The notes beneath the pieces were generated by a model. The model had not been told where the DNA came from, made no database searches, and saw only the letters and a list, made by a program, of their open reading frames with translations. This document shows, piece after piece, positions 26,289-34,970 of a stretch of DNA of 64,000 nucleotides (within the stretch, counting starts at the first letter, position 1; each line of letters begins with the position of its first letter). Source of the stretch: CAZKXU01 sp964556665 (lineage in GTDB: Bacteria > Bdellovibrionota_C > UBA2361 > CAZKXU01); the NCBI GenBank assembly GCA_964556665.1, contig CAZKXU010000001.1:71682-135681 (forward strand), given 5' to 3'. Both the position numbers and the translations under genes were made by a program.

Positions 26289-27123
26289 TTTGATGCTCCC
26301 ATGAGGCATTCATGATGCTCTCTAGTTGCATCATCTCCGCCGCCAATTCTGAATATTGCGGAAAGTTAAAATCTCTCTCGAGTAGTACCGGTACTGGCTG
26401 CAGTTTCTTGGTGGCATACGAGAAAAGCTTAAAAACATCTGCAATAATAGGCTTCCCATGGGTGTCTATGATCAGATCCTCAGCTCTTTTTTCATGTCCA
26501 GCCATATGAATGTATGAAACTCGTTGGAGCGGCAAGCTATCTATAAATTTATAAGGGTCATACTTATGATTGAATGAATTAACATATACGTTATTTACAT
26601 CTAATAGGAGGTTGCAATCTGCCTCATTAAGAATGGAGGTAAGAAATCTGACTTCATCCATTTCCGGTGCAACTTCGGTATAATAAGAGATGTTTTCGAT
26701 CGCAATGCGCATCTCTAGAAAATCCTGTACCTCTCTAATTCTACGGACTAGATGCTTTACTGCATCTTGGCGGAAAGGGATTGGCAGCAGATCGTACAGG
26801 TGAGCGTTTTCACATTTGCAGTAACTTAGATGCTCAGAATAGATCGAAATATTAAACTGTTTGAGGAAGGTCTTTATTTTAGAAAGAAAATCCCAGTCCA
26901 AAGACTCAGGGCTTCCTAGTGAAAGTGAGAGTCCATGACAGGTAAGTGTGTAACGCTCAGAGATCGAGTGTAAAGTTTTACTCCAGAAACCACCTATATC
27001 CATCCAGTTTTCTGGAGCAAGCTCTACAAATTTGGGCTTGTAACCTAGATCGCTTAGTAATGCCTCTGCTAAGTCACGTCTAAATCCAAGCCCAACTCCT
27101 GAAGGGATCCTGGCTATGGGCAT
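26278..27123 (-). CDS. hvfB: HvfB-like DUF692 multinuclear iron oxidative enzyme (MNIO)
   Basis: 281 residues with a TIM-barrel DUF692 layout. Motifs include ELAPENWMDIGG (N-terminal), LTCHGLSLSLGSP, YSEHLSYCKCENAHLYDLLPIPF, AIENISYYT, LLLDVNNVYVNSFNH and YIHMAGHEK. These His, Glu, Asp and Asn residues are where MNIO enzymes hold two or three iron atoms. HvfB/BufB enzymes turn Cys in KCG-type motifs of the partner peptide into modified forms such as oxazolone-thioamides. The gene follows the peptide gene by three bases. Confidence 0.93.
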   Translation of the reverse strand: MPIARIPSGVGLGFRRDLAEALLSDLGYKPKFVELAPENWMDIGGFWSKTLHSISERYTLTCHGLSLSLGSPESLDWDFLSKIKTFLKQFNISIYSEHLSYCKCENAHLYDLLPIPFRQDAVKHLVRRIREVQDFLEMRIAIENISYYTEVAPEMDEVRFLTSILNEADCNLLLDVNNVYVNSFNHKYDPYKFIDSLPLQRVSYIHMAGHEKRAEDLIIDTHGKPIIADVFKLFSYATKKLQPVPVLLERDFNFPQYSELAAEMMQLESIMNASWEHQNAA

Positions 27124-27126
27124 CTG

Positions 27127-27420
27127 TTACTCTCCACACTTACCTTCACCGCATTTTGCCTCAGCGCCCTTATCCTCTTTTTTCCCTTCACCGCACTTTC
27201 CTTCACCACACTTGCCCTCTCCGCACTTTCCCTCGCCTGACTTATCAGCTTCATTTGAGATCGCATCGGAGTTGGCGCCATTTAGAGCTAGAATTGATGA
27301 TCGCACCTGCAATCCAGATCCAAGGAAAGAAAAGCCCGATTCGGCCTGTATGCTATTCACGCCAATCAAGGCACCGGCTACAACAGAGAATTTTGCAACG
27401 TTTACAAGAGTCTTTTTCAT
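27127..27420 (-). CDS. hvfA: HvfA-like precursor with KCG repeats (bufferin-type RiPP)
   Basis: 97 residues. A signal peptide (about 26 residues, ending near SIQA|ES) is followed by a soluble spacer and a Cys-repeat tail. The tail has five KCG units: three GEGKCG in a row, then after a KKEDKG spacer one EAKCG and one EGKCG. Such EGKCG repeats are the known substrates of DUF692/DUF2063 pairs, where modified Cys bind copper. The export signal means the modified product should work in the periplasm or outside, probably in copper buffering. SD AAAGGAA precedes the ATG. Confidence 0.9.
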   Translation of the reverse strand: MKKTLVNVAKFSVVAGALIGVNSIQAESGFSFLGSGLQVRSSILALNGANSDAISNEADKSGEGKCGEGKCGEGKCGEGKKEDKGAEAKCGEGKCGE

Positions 27421-27466
27421 ATAGTGCGTTCCTTTAAAATATTAATTATTAAATTTATCCAGACGT

Positions 27467-27472
27467 ATTATA
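27467..27472 (-). promoter_or_regulatory. TATAAT box upstream of hvfA
   Basis: A perfect TATAAT on the minus strand lies 47 bases before the hvfA start. No good -35 box is seen at 16-18 bases, because that place is inside the family 2 repeat. The promoter may therefore use an activator or a -35 made from repeat sequence. No Fur, CueR or CsoR-like site could be recognised with confidence. Confidence 0.4.
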
Positions 27473-27478
27473 CTAATT

Positions 27479-27673
27479 GACAAAATAACGTACCGTTATT
27501 TTGTCTGTCGGCCTTTGACCATCCGTGGCCAAAGGCCTCCTCGAACGGCTTGAAACGGGTCCCCGAGCGCCCATTTCAAGCCGTTCTCCGAGCCTACGGC
27601 TCGTCCTGGCCATGCATGGCCAGGCTATAGCAAGTGACAGAATAACGCTACGGTATTCTGTCACTTGCTATAG
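27479..27673. repeat. Multi-hairpin repeat, family 2, copy A
   Basis: 195 bp built from consecutive palindromes: gacaaaataacg/cgttattttgtc, ggcctttgacc/ggccaaaggcc, an arm of about 15 bp (gaacggcttgaaa / tttcaagccgttc), gagcc/ggctc, ggccatgcatggcc and ctatagcaagtgacag/ctgtcacttgctatag. Related copies with the same hairpin order occur at 37569 and 40181, and one hairpin alone at 36474. It lies upstream of hvfA and abuts the composite repeat at 27686. Confidence 0.75.
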
Positions 27674-27685
27674 TGCTACTGAGAG

Positions 27686-27794
27686 TGCGGGCAAGACCAC
27701 GCTTCGCGTGGACTTATTGAAGCTTGCGTTGCAAGCATTTATCTTACGCTGCCTGGTAGCAGTCCACTGCCCAGGCGCGCCCCGCTGTCCCAGT
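27686..27794 (-). repeat. Composite repeat, family 1b (partner at 47786-47951)
   Basis: About 109 bp. Read on the minus strand it starts actgggac and contains gcctgg, taccaggcagcgtaagata, aatgcttgc and cgcgaagcgtggt. The same order is found at 47786-47895 on the plus strand with few differences. It lies 8 bases from the pheT stop and may act in transcript ending. Confidence 0.7.
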
Positions 27795-27801
27795 AACTCG
27801 A

Positions 27802-29874
27802 CTATCCAGCTAGCTCAAGCTTATGTTTATCTTTAAAAGTCTGCAAGATCATAGCCATAGCGGCATCAACCTCTGTATTTTCTAAGGTTCTATCAGGGCT
27901 TTGAAATGTGAGGCGATAGCTTACGCGCCTGAACTCCTCCCCTTCTTTTTTAAAATCATCGACGATTGCAACGGAAATTAGTGCGGTATTCTTCAGCTCG
28001 AGGGCGTAATGAATTGCCTCTGAAGCTAACCGTTTCATCGGGAATTTAATTGTAATATCACGCCATGCTGCAGGAAATAGTGATGGTGTATGGTATGAGC
28101 GCTCAGATGCCACTCGTGCAAGGGTCGCTACATCGAACTGGGCATAAATAAGATCAAGTTTTGTATCCAAGCGCTCTCTAATCAATGGATGGAGTAGCCC
28201 AAAGTGGCCCAATATTTGACGTCCTGATTTAAAAGCCAACTGACTGCCTGGGTGAAGAAGCGGCTCTTTAGATTCAACCACTGTAGCTTGAAGGCCGATT
28301 GCAGTTAGCAGTCCCTGCACTACCCCCTTAAAAAGCATTAAACGATCGGCAAGAGACTCACCTTTGCGCCATTCATTCTCAAACCACCGTCCAGCGCTCA
28401 AAAGCGATAATGTCTCAAGTTCAAACTCATACTCAGTCCCTTGCAGGCCGAGAGAGAATAACCTTCCTAACTCGTAAATTTTGATAGAAGTAACGCCACG
28501 GCGATCATTTTGTATCGCTAGTTTTGCAAGATGCAAGATGTTTGTGATCTTAAGGTGTGAGTAGCTGCTTTCAACCGCGTTTTTAATCTGCACATGTCTG
28601 GATTCAGATCCAGGCATTAGTTCAGAGAGAATTTTTAACTCTTCGCTCGAGTAGAAGCTTTTTGTTTTAACCTCATAAAAACCTGAGCCTATCAGGCCCG
28701 GTTCAACCCGGCTCATTATTACATCTGCCTCAGGCGGATCGTTTTGGCTGTTATCAAGCTCTGGAAGGATAAGTTTTACATTATTAATTCCATGCACCCG
28801 CACAAATTCCTCCACTAGATCCTCCGGATTGCGGATATCCCAAAGCCTCCAGGATGGTACGGTAACTGCCGTCATATCTGAATCTTTCTGACCTGTAACA
28901 ACTCCGAATCCTAGATTCTTCAAGCGTGAGCAGATCTCGATATCGGACAGTTTAGTTATGCCGATCTGTTTTTTGATTAAATTTAGAGGGAATTTTATGA
29001 CTCTTTTCTCAGCTGTCTCACCGGCTGCATATGTTAATCCAACTACATGCGCGCTATTACTGCCGGATCCCATGTTGGTACCAGTTGCTAGTGCTATAAG
29101 TCTACGTAGGCCTATTAATGGAAGTTCGATATCGCATCCACGTTCAAAAAGATAGGATGCGTCGGTAGAGATGCCCATCGCTCTTGCGGTTTTTCGTACC
29201 TGCACCGGATCAAATGAAGCTGATTCTATTAAAACCTTTGAGGTTGTCGGGGTAACCATGCTATTCGCTAGTCCGATAACACCTGCGACTGCTACTATCT
29301 TTTTTCGATCCTTTATGACTATCGAACCTTGAGGTACGGTATATTCATTGCCATCAAGTGCAACTATCTTCTCTTCGCGCTCAGTTAATTCAATGATGAT
29401 CTCACCCTCAATTTTATCCTTATCAAAAGCATGCATCGGCTGCCCAATTTCAAGCTGGATATAATTGAGAAGAGTTACTATAGGGTGCTTATTCCCATCT
29501 GTTTCAATAACTGACCCGATTTCTGCGCTGATCTGCAAAGAGGGTGGTACTATCATCTCAAGTAGCGCATAACGATGGCACTTATCGGTATGTTTTCTTA
29601 CTACTAAGGAGCCCTTTGTGCCTTCAATTTCAGAGGCGATAGTTGGATACTTAATTGGAGTTAGATACCTTGCTGAAAATTCACGTGCTATACCAACTGC
29701 GTAGAGGTGGTCACCTCTGTTAGCTAAAGTTTCTATGTTAAATACAGGCGCGCTATCCGGATTAAGGATGTCTTTAACTTCAAGCCCTAGATCATCAAGA
29801 ATAGCACGCAATTCCAGCGGATCTTTAGAAGGAAGATCGATTATTTTTTCTAGAATTGAAAGGTGTAGTTTCAT
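27802..29874 (-). CDS. pheT: Phenylalanine--tRNA ligase beta subunit, short form
   Basis: 690 residues; typical bacterial PheT has about 790-800. The N-terminus begins MKLHLSILEKIIDLP and reaches GLEVKDI at residue 34. Then, after only a short linker, it continues with FNIETLANRGDHLYAVGIARE, which in longer PheT follows the tRNA-binding OB (EMAP-like) domain. That domain of about 110 residues is absent. B3/B4 editing, B5 and the C-terminal FDX-ACB domain (LFPAAWRDITIKFP, VDDFKKEGEEFRRVSYRL) are present. It charges tRNA-Phe with PheS and overlaps pheS by four bases. Confidence 0.95.
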   Translation of the reverse strand: MKLHLSILEKIIDLPSKDPLELRAILDDLGLEVKDILNPDSAPVFNIETLANRGDHLYAVGIAREFSARYLTPIKYPTIASEIEGTKGSLVVRKHTDKCHRYALLEMIVPPSLQISAEIGSVIETDGNKHPIVTLLNYIQLEIGQPMHAFDKDKIEGEIIIELTEREEKIVALDGNEYTVPQGSIVIKDRKKIVAVAGVIGLANSMVTPTTSKVLIESASFDPVQVRKTARAMGISTDASYLFERGCDIELPLIGLRRLIALATGTNMGSGSNSAHVVGLTYAAGETAEKRVIKFPLNLIKKQIGITKLSDIEICSRLKNLGFGVVTGQKDSDMTAVTVPSWRLWDIRNPEDLVEEFVRVHGINNVKLILPELDNSQNDPPEADVIMSRVEPGLIGSGFYEVKTKSFYSSEELKILSELMPGSESRHVQIKNAVESSYSHLKITNILHLAKLAIQNDRRGVTSIKIYELGRLFSLGLQGTEYEFELETLSLLSAGRWFENEWRKGESLADRLMLFKGVVQGLLTAIGLQATVVESKEPLLHPGSQLAFKSGRQILGHFGLLHPLIRERLDTKLDLIYAQFDVATLARVASERSYHTPSLFPAAWRDITIKFPMKRLASEAIHYALELKNTALISVAIVDDFKKEGEEFRRVSYRLTFQSPDRTLENTEVDAAMAMILQTFKDKHKLELAG

Positions 29875-30902
29875 GTAGCTGTTTTAAAAATCCTTAAATC
29901 CCCATCATAAAGACTCTTAAGATTAGGCAGGTTAAAATGTTGTGCCGCCATCCGATCTGTTCCCATGCCAAAGGCAAATCCTGTAACCTCATCGGGGTTA
30001 TATTTAAACTCAAGCAGTACGTTGCGGTGTATCATGCCAGCTCCACCAACGGTTACCCAGCCAACGTCGCCACAAAAAGTGCAGCCTTTTCCTTTGCACA
30101 GTGCGCAATCTATCTGTGGGCCTATACTGGGTTCAGTATATGGATAAAACTTTGGAACAAACCTTACTTTGCGGTTGCGGCCATAAAGCTCCTTAAGGAT
30201 GTGATTTAATAATCCCATTAAGTGCGATAGCGTTAAGCCTTTTTCGAGCCAGATAATATCGAACTGTCCAAACATGGCCTGATGGCTAGCATCTTCTGTC
30301 TCATTTCTATACACGCGCCCGCAGCAGGTAATTTTCACCGGTAATCCCCCTTTCTCTAATGCACGTGCCTGAATTGAGGAGGTATGGGTGCGCAGTAAGT
30401 GACCGGTGTTGGTATAAAATGTGTCTTGCATGTCGCGGGCAGGGTGATGTTTAGGAATATTCAACGCATCAAAGCAGTAGTATTCGGTTTCAATCTCAGG
30501 GCCTATAACATTTTTAAAGCCGAATGGCTTTAGCAGTGCCGTCCATTTGCGCTCTATATATGTAAGTGGATGAATTGCACCGAAACCAGTTGCAGCGGCT
30601 GGCAACGAGAGATCGAAAAATTCCGATCCCAATCTCTGTTTTCGCAACTCTAGAGCAATCTCTGCCTCCCGATCTTCAATATATCTCTCAACCTTACTTC
30701 TTAGCGCGTTTAATTTTTCAGCAACCAGCGCTCTTTCACTCTCGCTTACCTCTTTTAGCTCTTTAAAAAGTGAGCGTATAATCCCTTCCTTAGCGAGCCA
30801 GTCACGGCGCAGCATCTCGAGGTCCTCTTTGTGTGAGATCTTGGATATCGCTAAATCAAGCTTTGTTTCAAGCTTTGCAAGCTCAGAAATGGATAGGGTC
30901 AT
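29871..30902 (-). CDS. pheS: Phenylalanine--tRNA ligase alpha subunit
   Basis: 343 residues, standard length. An N-terminal coiled coil (about residues 1-95) is followed by the class II catalytic core: GAIHPLTYIERKW, FDALNIPKHHPARDMQDTFY (motif 2 region) and FAFGMGTDRMAA (motif 3). A Cys-rich knuckle CALCKGKGCTFCGDVGW near residue 270 occurs in many PheS proteins. ATGA overlaps the pheT start, so the two subunits are translated together. Confidence 0.97.
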   Translation of the reverse strand: MTLSISELAKLETKLDLAISKISHKEDLEMLRRDWLAKEGIIRSLFKELKEVSESERALVAEKLNALRSKVERYIEDREAEIALELRKQRLGSEFFDLSLPAAATGFGAIHPLTYIERKWTALLKPFGFKNVIGPEIETEYYCFDALNIPKHHPARDMQDTFYTNTGHLLRTHTSSIQARALEKGGLPVKITCCGRVYRNETEDASHQAMFGQFDIIWLEKGLTLSHLMGLLNHILKELYGRNRKVRFVPKFYPYTEPSIGPQIDCALCKGKGCTFCGDVGWVTVGGAGMIHRNVLLEFKYNPDEVTGFAFGMGTDRMAAQHFNLPNLKSLYDGDLRIFKTAT

Positions 30903-30967
30903 AGCATGGACAGTCTAGTCGAAGGGAATTTTGATGGCAAGCCGGGATAGAGATGCAGTATAGAGGA

Positions 30968-31384
30968 CTACCCTTTAAGCCTCTCGCAGGCGCGTTTAAG
31001 GCAGGCGATGAGTTCAGCCTCCTGAAATGGTTTTCCAAGGAATTCGACATCCCCTCTTTTTCTTAGCACCTCTACATCACTTGTAATTTTGAGACCTGAG
31101 ATTACTACAAAGGCAACCGTTGGCTTGATTTTCTTAATCTCGCAATAGGCTTGGTAGCCGTTCATTCTGGGCATAGAAAAATCAGTAACTACTATATTGA
31201 TATTATCTCTATTGCGAAGAAATACCTCAACACCATCGTGGCCATCAACTCCTGTAACTACCGCTGCACCGTTATCTTCAATCATTATTTTTGTTACTTC
31301 GCGCATTAGCTCTTCATCATCCATGACAAGGATTGTGCCAGCGCCGCTTAGAGGAAGATTTCCACTTTGATTTGAATTATCCAT
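30968..31384 (-). CDS. Stand-alone response regulator receiver protein
   Basis: 138 residues holding a single CheY-like receiver domain and no output domain. The acidic pocket DDEE is near residue 21, the phospho-acceptor Asp is in VVTDFSMPRMNG, the conserved Ser is in VVISG and the Lys is in FLGKPF. Such proteins pass a phosphate signal to partners. No histidine kinase gene lies near, so its kinase is elsewhere. It sits downstream of the TPR gene on the same strand. Confidence 0.9.
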   Translation of the reverse strand: MDNSNQSGNLPLSGAGTILVMDDEELMREVTKIMIEDNGAAVVTGVDGHDGVEVFLRNRDNINIVVTDFSMPRMNGYQAYCEIKKIKPTVAFVVISGLKITSDVEVLRKRGDVEFLGKPFQEAELIACLKRACERLKG

Positions 31385-31492
31385 AAAATATCTTCATTAA
31401 AAACGTATACATAGTAATAATCGGCAAACCAGTTAAGGAGGATGAGGGGAAAATTGAGTACAAAGCGTCGATAGAATGATGTTTTTGAATGA

Positions 31493-32470
31493 TTACGCTG
31501 CGTTTGCTAAGCTGTCTATAAGACGATCTAGCTCACGTGCATCACGGTATGGAGCCAGCGGTCGTTGACTAAGGGACTTTGCTCTAAAAGCTGCAAGCAG
31601 AGCCGCACTGCGGTCGTTAAGGTGATAGTAAGCTTCGGCTAGAATGTGAAGAGCACGTGCAGATGCCCAGCCACTATGTTGAGCTGCGGAGAGTGCTAGC
31701 TGTAGGGCAAATTCAGCGTTATATAAAGGCCCAGATTTAAGATATGACTGTGAAAGTAGTGTTTGAACCATAGGATGATTTGGAACATTTTCTAAGAGGC
31801 GGCGCAGATGGTGGCGAGCCTCAGCTATACGATCCTCTTTTAGAAGTTCAGCTGCATAGTAAAGAACCGACTCAAATTGGGCATCTTTAATATTTGCTAG
31901 TTTTTCTAAGGTAGAAAAGCCTGAAGCATAGTCTCCAGCCTGAATGGCAAGGAGTGATTTAGCAACTTCAAGTTTTGGATGTGAGCTGGTTGAATTGCAG
32001 AGATTTAATTTTTTGGCGGCTTCGATAAATAGATGTGCTGGGCCACCATGATCGATCAGTGCAAAGACATAGTGTGCGATGAGCTGAGCATCGTTATCAA
32101 ACCTCTCAAGAGCCCTCTTAGCTGCCCAAACTGCATCACCAGCTTTACCAACCCAGAGCTGAAGTTTAACATATCTAATGTGTGCTTCACGAAGTTGAGG
32201 GGCACGTTGCACAACCTGTTTAAGAAGCTCCTCAGCTTTATCGAACTCAGCTAGACGAAAATAGCAGTATGCAAGATCAAGCCGGGCGCAGTTAGCAGCA
32301 GGATGATTCGAGTTTGATTTTAGTCCATGGGCATACAGGTCAGCGGCTATTTTGAAGGAGGCATTACGATAATAACGAGCAGCACGTACCCATGTTAGAA
32401 CCGGCAAGCATTGCCAGGTCTGCCACCATTTGCGTAGCGCATCGAGAAATGTGAGTAGATCTTTAGCCAT
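31493..32470 (-). CDS. TPR-repeat protein
   Basis: 325 residues, all helical, with repeating 34-residue units: AADLYAHGLKSNSNHPAA, LDLAYCYFRLAEFDKAEELLKQV, then AHIRYVKLQLWVGKAGDAVWAA and later LSQSYLKSGPLYNAEFALQLAL and HILAEAYYHLNDRSAALLAAF. TPR arrays bind other proteins. There is no signal peptide, but a Trp-rich N-terminus. Function unknown. Confidence 0.8.
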   Translation of the reverse strand: MAKDLLTFLDALRKWWQTWQCLPVLTWVRAARYYRNASFKIAADLYAHGLKSNSNHPAANCARLDLAYCYFRLAEFDKAEELLKQVVQRAPQLREAHIRYVKLQLWVGKAGDAVWAAKRALERFDNDAQLIAHYVFALIDHGGPAHLFIEAAKKLNLCNSTSSHPKLEVAKSLLAIQAGDYASGFSTLEKLANIKDAQFESVLYYAAELLKEDRIAEARHHLRRLLENVPNHPMVQTLLSQSYLKSGPLYNAEFALQLALSAAQHSGWASARALHILAEAYYHLNDRSAALLAAFRAKSLSQRPLAPYRDARELDRLIDSLANAA

Positions 32471-32724
32471 GACAATAATTTTCCTTAATGGTTAGTCCTG
32501 AGAATCGTGACATTTGCTTCAAAAATAGCGCAACGCATTGATATTATTGGATCTATCTGGATGCATCATGCGCTGCATTGATAGATATAGAGAGCAAAGG
32601 AGGATTTGAGGAGGTGCTGAGATAGCAATTAACCAGGCTGTCTAAAGAGTATCTGGTAACAGAGATCAGACAACAGATAACGGGTTGAATCAGATACAGA
32701 TCGGCCCTGTGGTCTAGCTACAGT

Positions 32725-33228
32725 TCACTCCTGATTCCTGTATTCTACTCCTATAATCTCAATCTCCCGTGTGCCTTTTGGAGTGGTAAACTCCACTACG
32801 TCGCCAGTTCTCTTCTTAAACATCGCTTGTGCTATTGGTGAGCGCCAGCTAATTTGGGAGCGATCTAGATCAACTTCATCAACTCCAACAATTTTATAAA
32901 TATGTCTGTTTTGATTTTCATCTAATACGGTAACAGTAGCTCCGAATAGGACCTCGTCACTCTTGATTTCGGCAGGGTTTACTACCTGTGCACATTCTAA
33001 ACGTTTGATTAGAAACTCAACTCTGCGATCAATCTCTCTCAAGCGTTTTTTCCCGTATTGATAATCTGCATTTTCGGAGCGGTCTCCATTCTCTGCTGCC
33101 CATGTTACGGTCTTCACAACATTTGGTCGCTCAACATGCTTAAGCTCTCTGATCTCAGCTTCAATCCTCTTAAGACCTTGCGGTGTAATATAGTTAATTT
33201 CTCCCGCAGTGGGGGTAGGACGTTTCAC
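32725..33228 (-). CDS. greB: Transcription elongation factor GreB
   Basis: 167 residues. It restarts stalled RNA polymerase by helping cleave the back-tracked transcript. The N-terminal coiled coil carries the conserved acidic tip region ENGDRSENADYQYGKKRLRE. The motif RRVEFLIKRLE favours GreB over GreA. The C-terminal FKBP-like domain contains GATVTVLDENQN, ISWRSPIAQAMF and GDVVEFTTPKG. It lies 30 bases downstream of the IHF-type gene. Confidence 0.93.
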   Translation of the reverse strand: MKRPTPTAGEINYITPQGLKRIEAEIRELKHVERPNVVKTVTWAAENGDRSENADYQYGKKRLREIDRRVEFLIKRLECAQVVNPAEIKSDEVLFGATVTVLDENQNRHIYKIVGVDEVDLDRSQISWRSPIAQAMFKKRTGDVVEFTTPKGTREIEIIGVEYRNQE

Positions 33229-33258
33229 AGAATAATATTATGATATTAGGAATGCTGA

Positions 33259-33588
33259 CTACATTCGATCAGCGTCAGCCTCGTCGTACTTCTCTCCGTT
33301 AATTGCCTTGCGGAGCAACTGACTTGGCTTAAACTTAATTACTTTGCGACCACGCAGGATAATCGACTCTCCGGTTTGTGGATTTCTACCTTTACGAGCC
33401 GGCTTTGTCTTGACTTCGTATGAGCCGAATCCGGAGAGCATTACCTTGCCATCGCGGTCCAAGGCCTCTTTCAGAAGCTCTATATAATCCTCCACAATTT
33501 GTGCAGCCTTCTGCTTGTCGAGAGGCAGAGAGGCGTAAATTGAATCTGCTAAATCGGCTTTTGTCAGACAGTACTTTGAGTTGCCCAT
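33259..33588 (-). CDS. ihfA: IHF-alpha/HU-family DNA-bending protein
   Basis: 109 residues with the full HU/IHF fold: helix start LTKADLADSIY, VMLSGFGSYEVKTKPARKG, the RNPQTGE arm that enters the DNA minor groove with its proline, and RKVIKFKPSQLLRKAIN. The C-terminal tail is about ten residues longer than E. coli IHF-alpha. It bends DNA for recombination, replication and promoter control. ihfA often sits just downstream of pheST in proteobacteria; here it lies nearby on the same strand. Confidence 0.88.
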   Translation of the reverse strand: MGNSKYCLTKADLADSIYASLPLDKQKAAQIVEDYIELLKEALDRDGKVMLSGFGSYEVKTKPARKGRNPQTGESIILRGRKVIKFKPSQLLRKAINGEKYDEADADRM

Positions 33589-33883
33589 AGATGAAAGATA
33601 AAAGGGAAAATACTAAAAACCTTACATTAACAACTACTTAACAGCTCTGAAGGTATAACTATTAGACGCATTCTATAGTGATTCGGATTTAAATCAATAC
33701 TAAAACTTCTTGTTTTTCGGTATGTTGTAAGTAATATATTGTTATTATTCACTTTATATAGCAGAACATGATTTTACTAAGCTCCACTTGTTCAAGTCTC
33801 CTTATATCTAGAGACTATAGCTCTTACATTGATAGTATCGATCAAGCCTATAAGCATTTTATTTTATACTTCCTGCATTACAG

Positions 33884-34906
33884 ATGGTGGATAAAAAGCT
33901 AGACACTGGGGAGTTGTTGCCAGAGATGATGGCATCCAAAAATCAGGACACTCCATCTGCGTTGGTAATTGAAGCCGATGCAGGTGCTCCAGCCGAGGAG
34001 TTTGCGGCACAGCTTAGTAAGACACTCGCTGAAACCGAATCAGAGGTGATAGCAGCTACCGGTAAAAATTCAGAGGGTGGTGTAGAGAGCTGGCATAGAG
34101 CTCGCGTGATTGTAGAGCAGTTTAAGCCGGCTCCCTGGTTTATCTGGCGTTTATCAAATTTCGTTTTTTCAAACTCGGCGCAGGTGGGAGTTTTGCCACA
34201 AGGTTTTATGCTAGGGCTTAGGCGTCTTCTTTTTGCAGCAGCAAGCGATAGTATTCTCGGAGTTGGAGGAAAGGTTAACAATGTTCATAAAGCGCTAAAG
34301 ATTCTCCGTGCTGAAGTTATCGGAGCGATCTCCGTAATTCATTCGATCTCTAGAAAATTGCAAGGTGGACAACATGAACGAATCTGGCGTCCGATATTGG
34401 ATGACGCTATTTTGCGTGCACAGATCGGTTACATACTGGGAAGTAGCGCAGCAAGTTTTGATCCTGGAAGAATGATGTTAGCAGGATTCGCCGGACGTTG
34501 TGGTTTGGCAATACAGATCTCGACAGGCAGCCTGGAGCAGGCTCATAAATCCCTCGATCTTTTATCTAAGGGGGAGGAGTTAAGGCGGGTTGGTTTAAAG
34601 GTGTATCAGGCAGAGCCATTACAGGTAAGTGCGATGGTTTTGACGGCAGCTGGCTGCGGACGTGATGCGGCTTTTGGCACGGTGAATTTTGCAGTGCGCA
34701 CAAACTCCGAAGGTCTTGAGCCAACGCAGCTAAAATGGTTGGCCGCATTCTCTGTAGTAGAATATCTGCGAGAGGGTAAAATCGGAAAGATTAGTGAGGA
34801 GTTTTGGCATACGCTTGGTTTTAATGACAAAGATGTCCGGAACGAATTAAATGAGCAGATAAAAAAAATGGTGCGTAAGGGGCATGAGTGGGGGTGGTTG
34901 CTGTAG
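33884..34906 (+). CDS. Hypothetical protein, possible degenerate HDOD-type domain
   Basis: 340 residues without signal peptide or membrane helix. The first 85 residues are acidic and probably disordered. The rest is helical. The stretch ILDDAILRAQIGYILGSS, FDPGRMMLAGFAGRCGLAI and GEELRRVGLKVYQAEPLQ recalls the helical order of HDOD output domains, but the usual His and Asp are missing, so this is a weak likeness only. It starts the repeat-rich region and is divergent from the IHF gene; the 295 bases between them hold no other gene. Confidence 0.6.
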   Translation: MVDKKLDTGELLPEMMASKNQDTPSALVIEADAGAPAEEFAAQLSKTLAETESEVIAATGKNSEGGVESWHRARVIVEQFKPAPWFIWRLSNFVFSNSAQVGVLPQGFMLGLRRLLFAAASDSILGVGGKVNNVHKALKILRAEVIGAISVIHSISRKLQGGQHERIWRPILDDAILRAQIGYILGSSAASFDPGRMMLAGFAGRCGLAIQISTGSLEQAHKSLDLLSKGEELRRVGLKVYQAEPLQVSAMVLTAAGCGRDAAFGTVNFAVRTNSEGLEPTQLKWLAAFSVVEYLREGKIGKISEEFWHTLGFNDKDVRNELNEQIKKMVRKGHEWGWLL

Positions 34907-34970
34907 GGAGAGATAGGTCTTGACAGCCAGTCAGTAGCTATGGTTTAAATATACCACGGATATTTAAATC

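Noticed and set aside
27116..27437. Plus-strand frames rich in Pro/His/Ser opposite hvfA
   Set aside because: They are mirror images of the KCG repeats on the other strand.
27473..27836. Frames of 63 and 103 codons across the repeats upstream of hvfA
   Set aside because: They consist of hairpin sequence on both strands.
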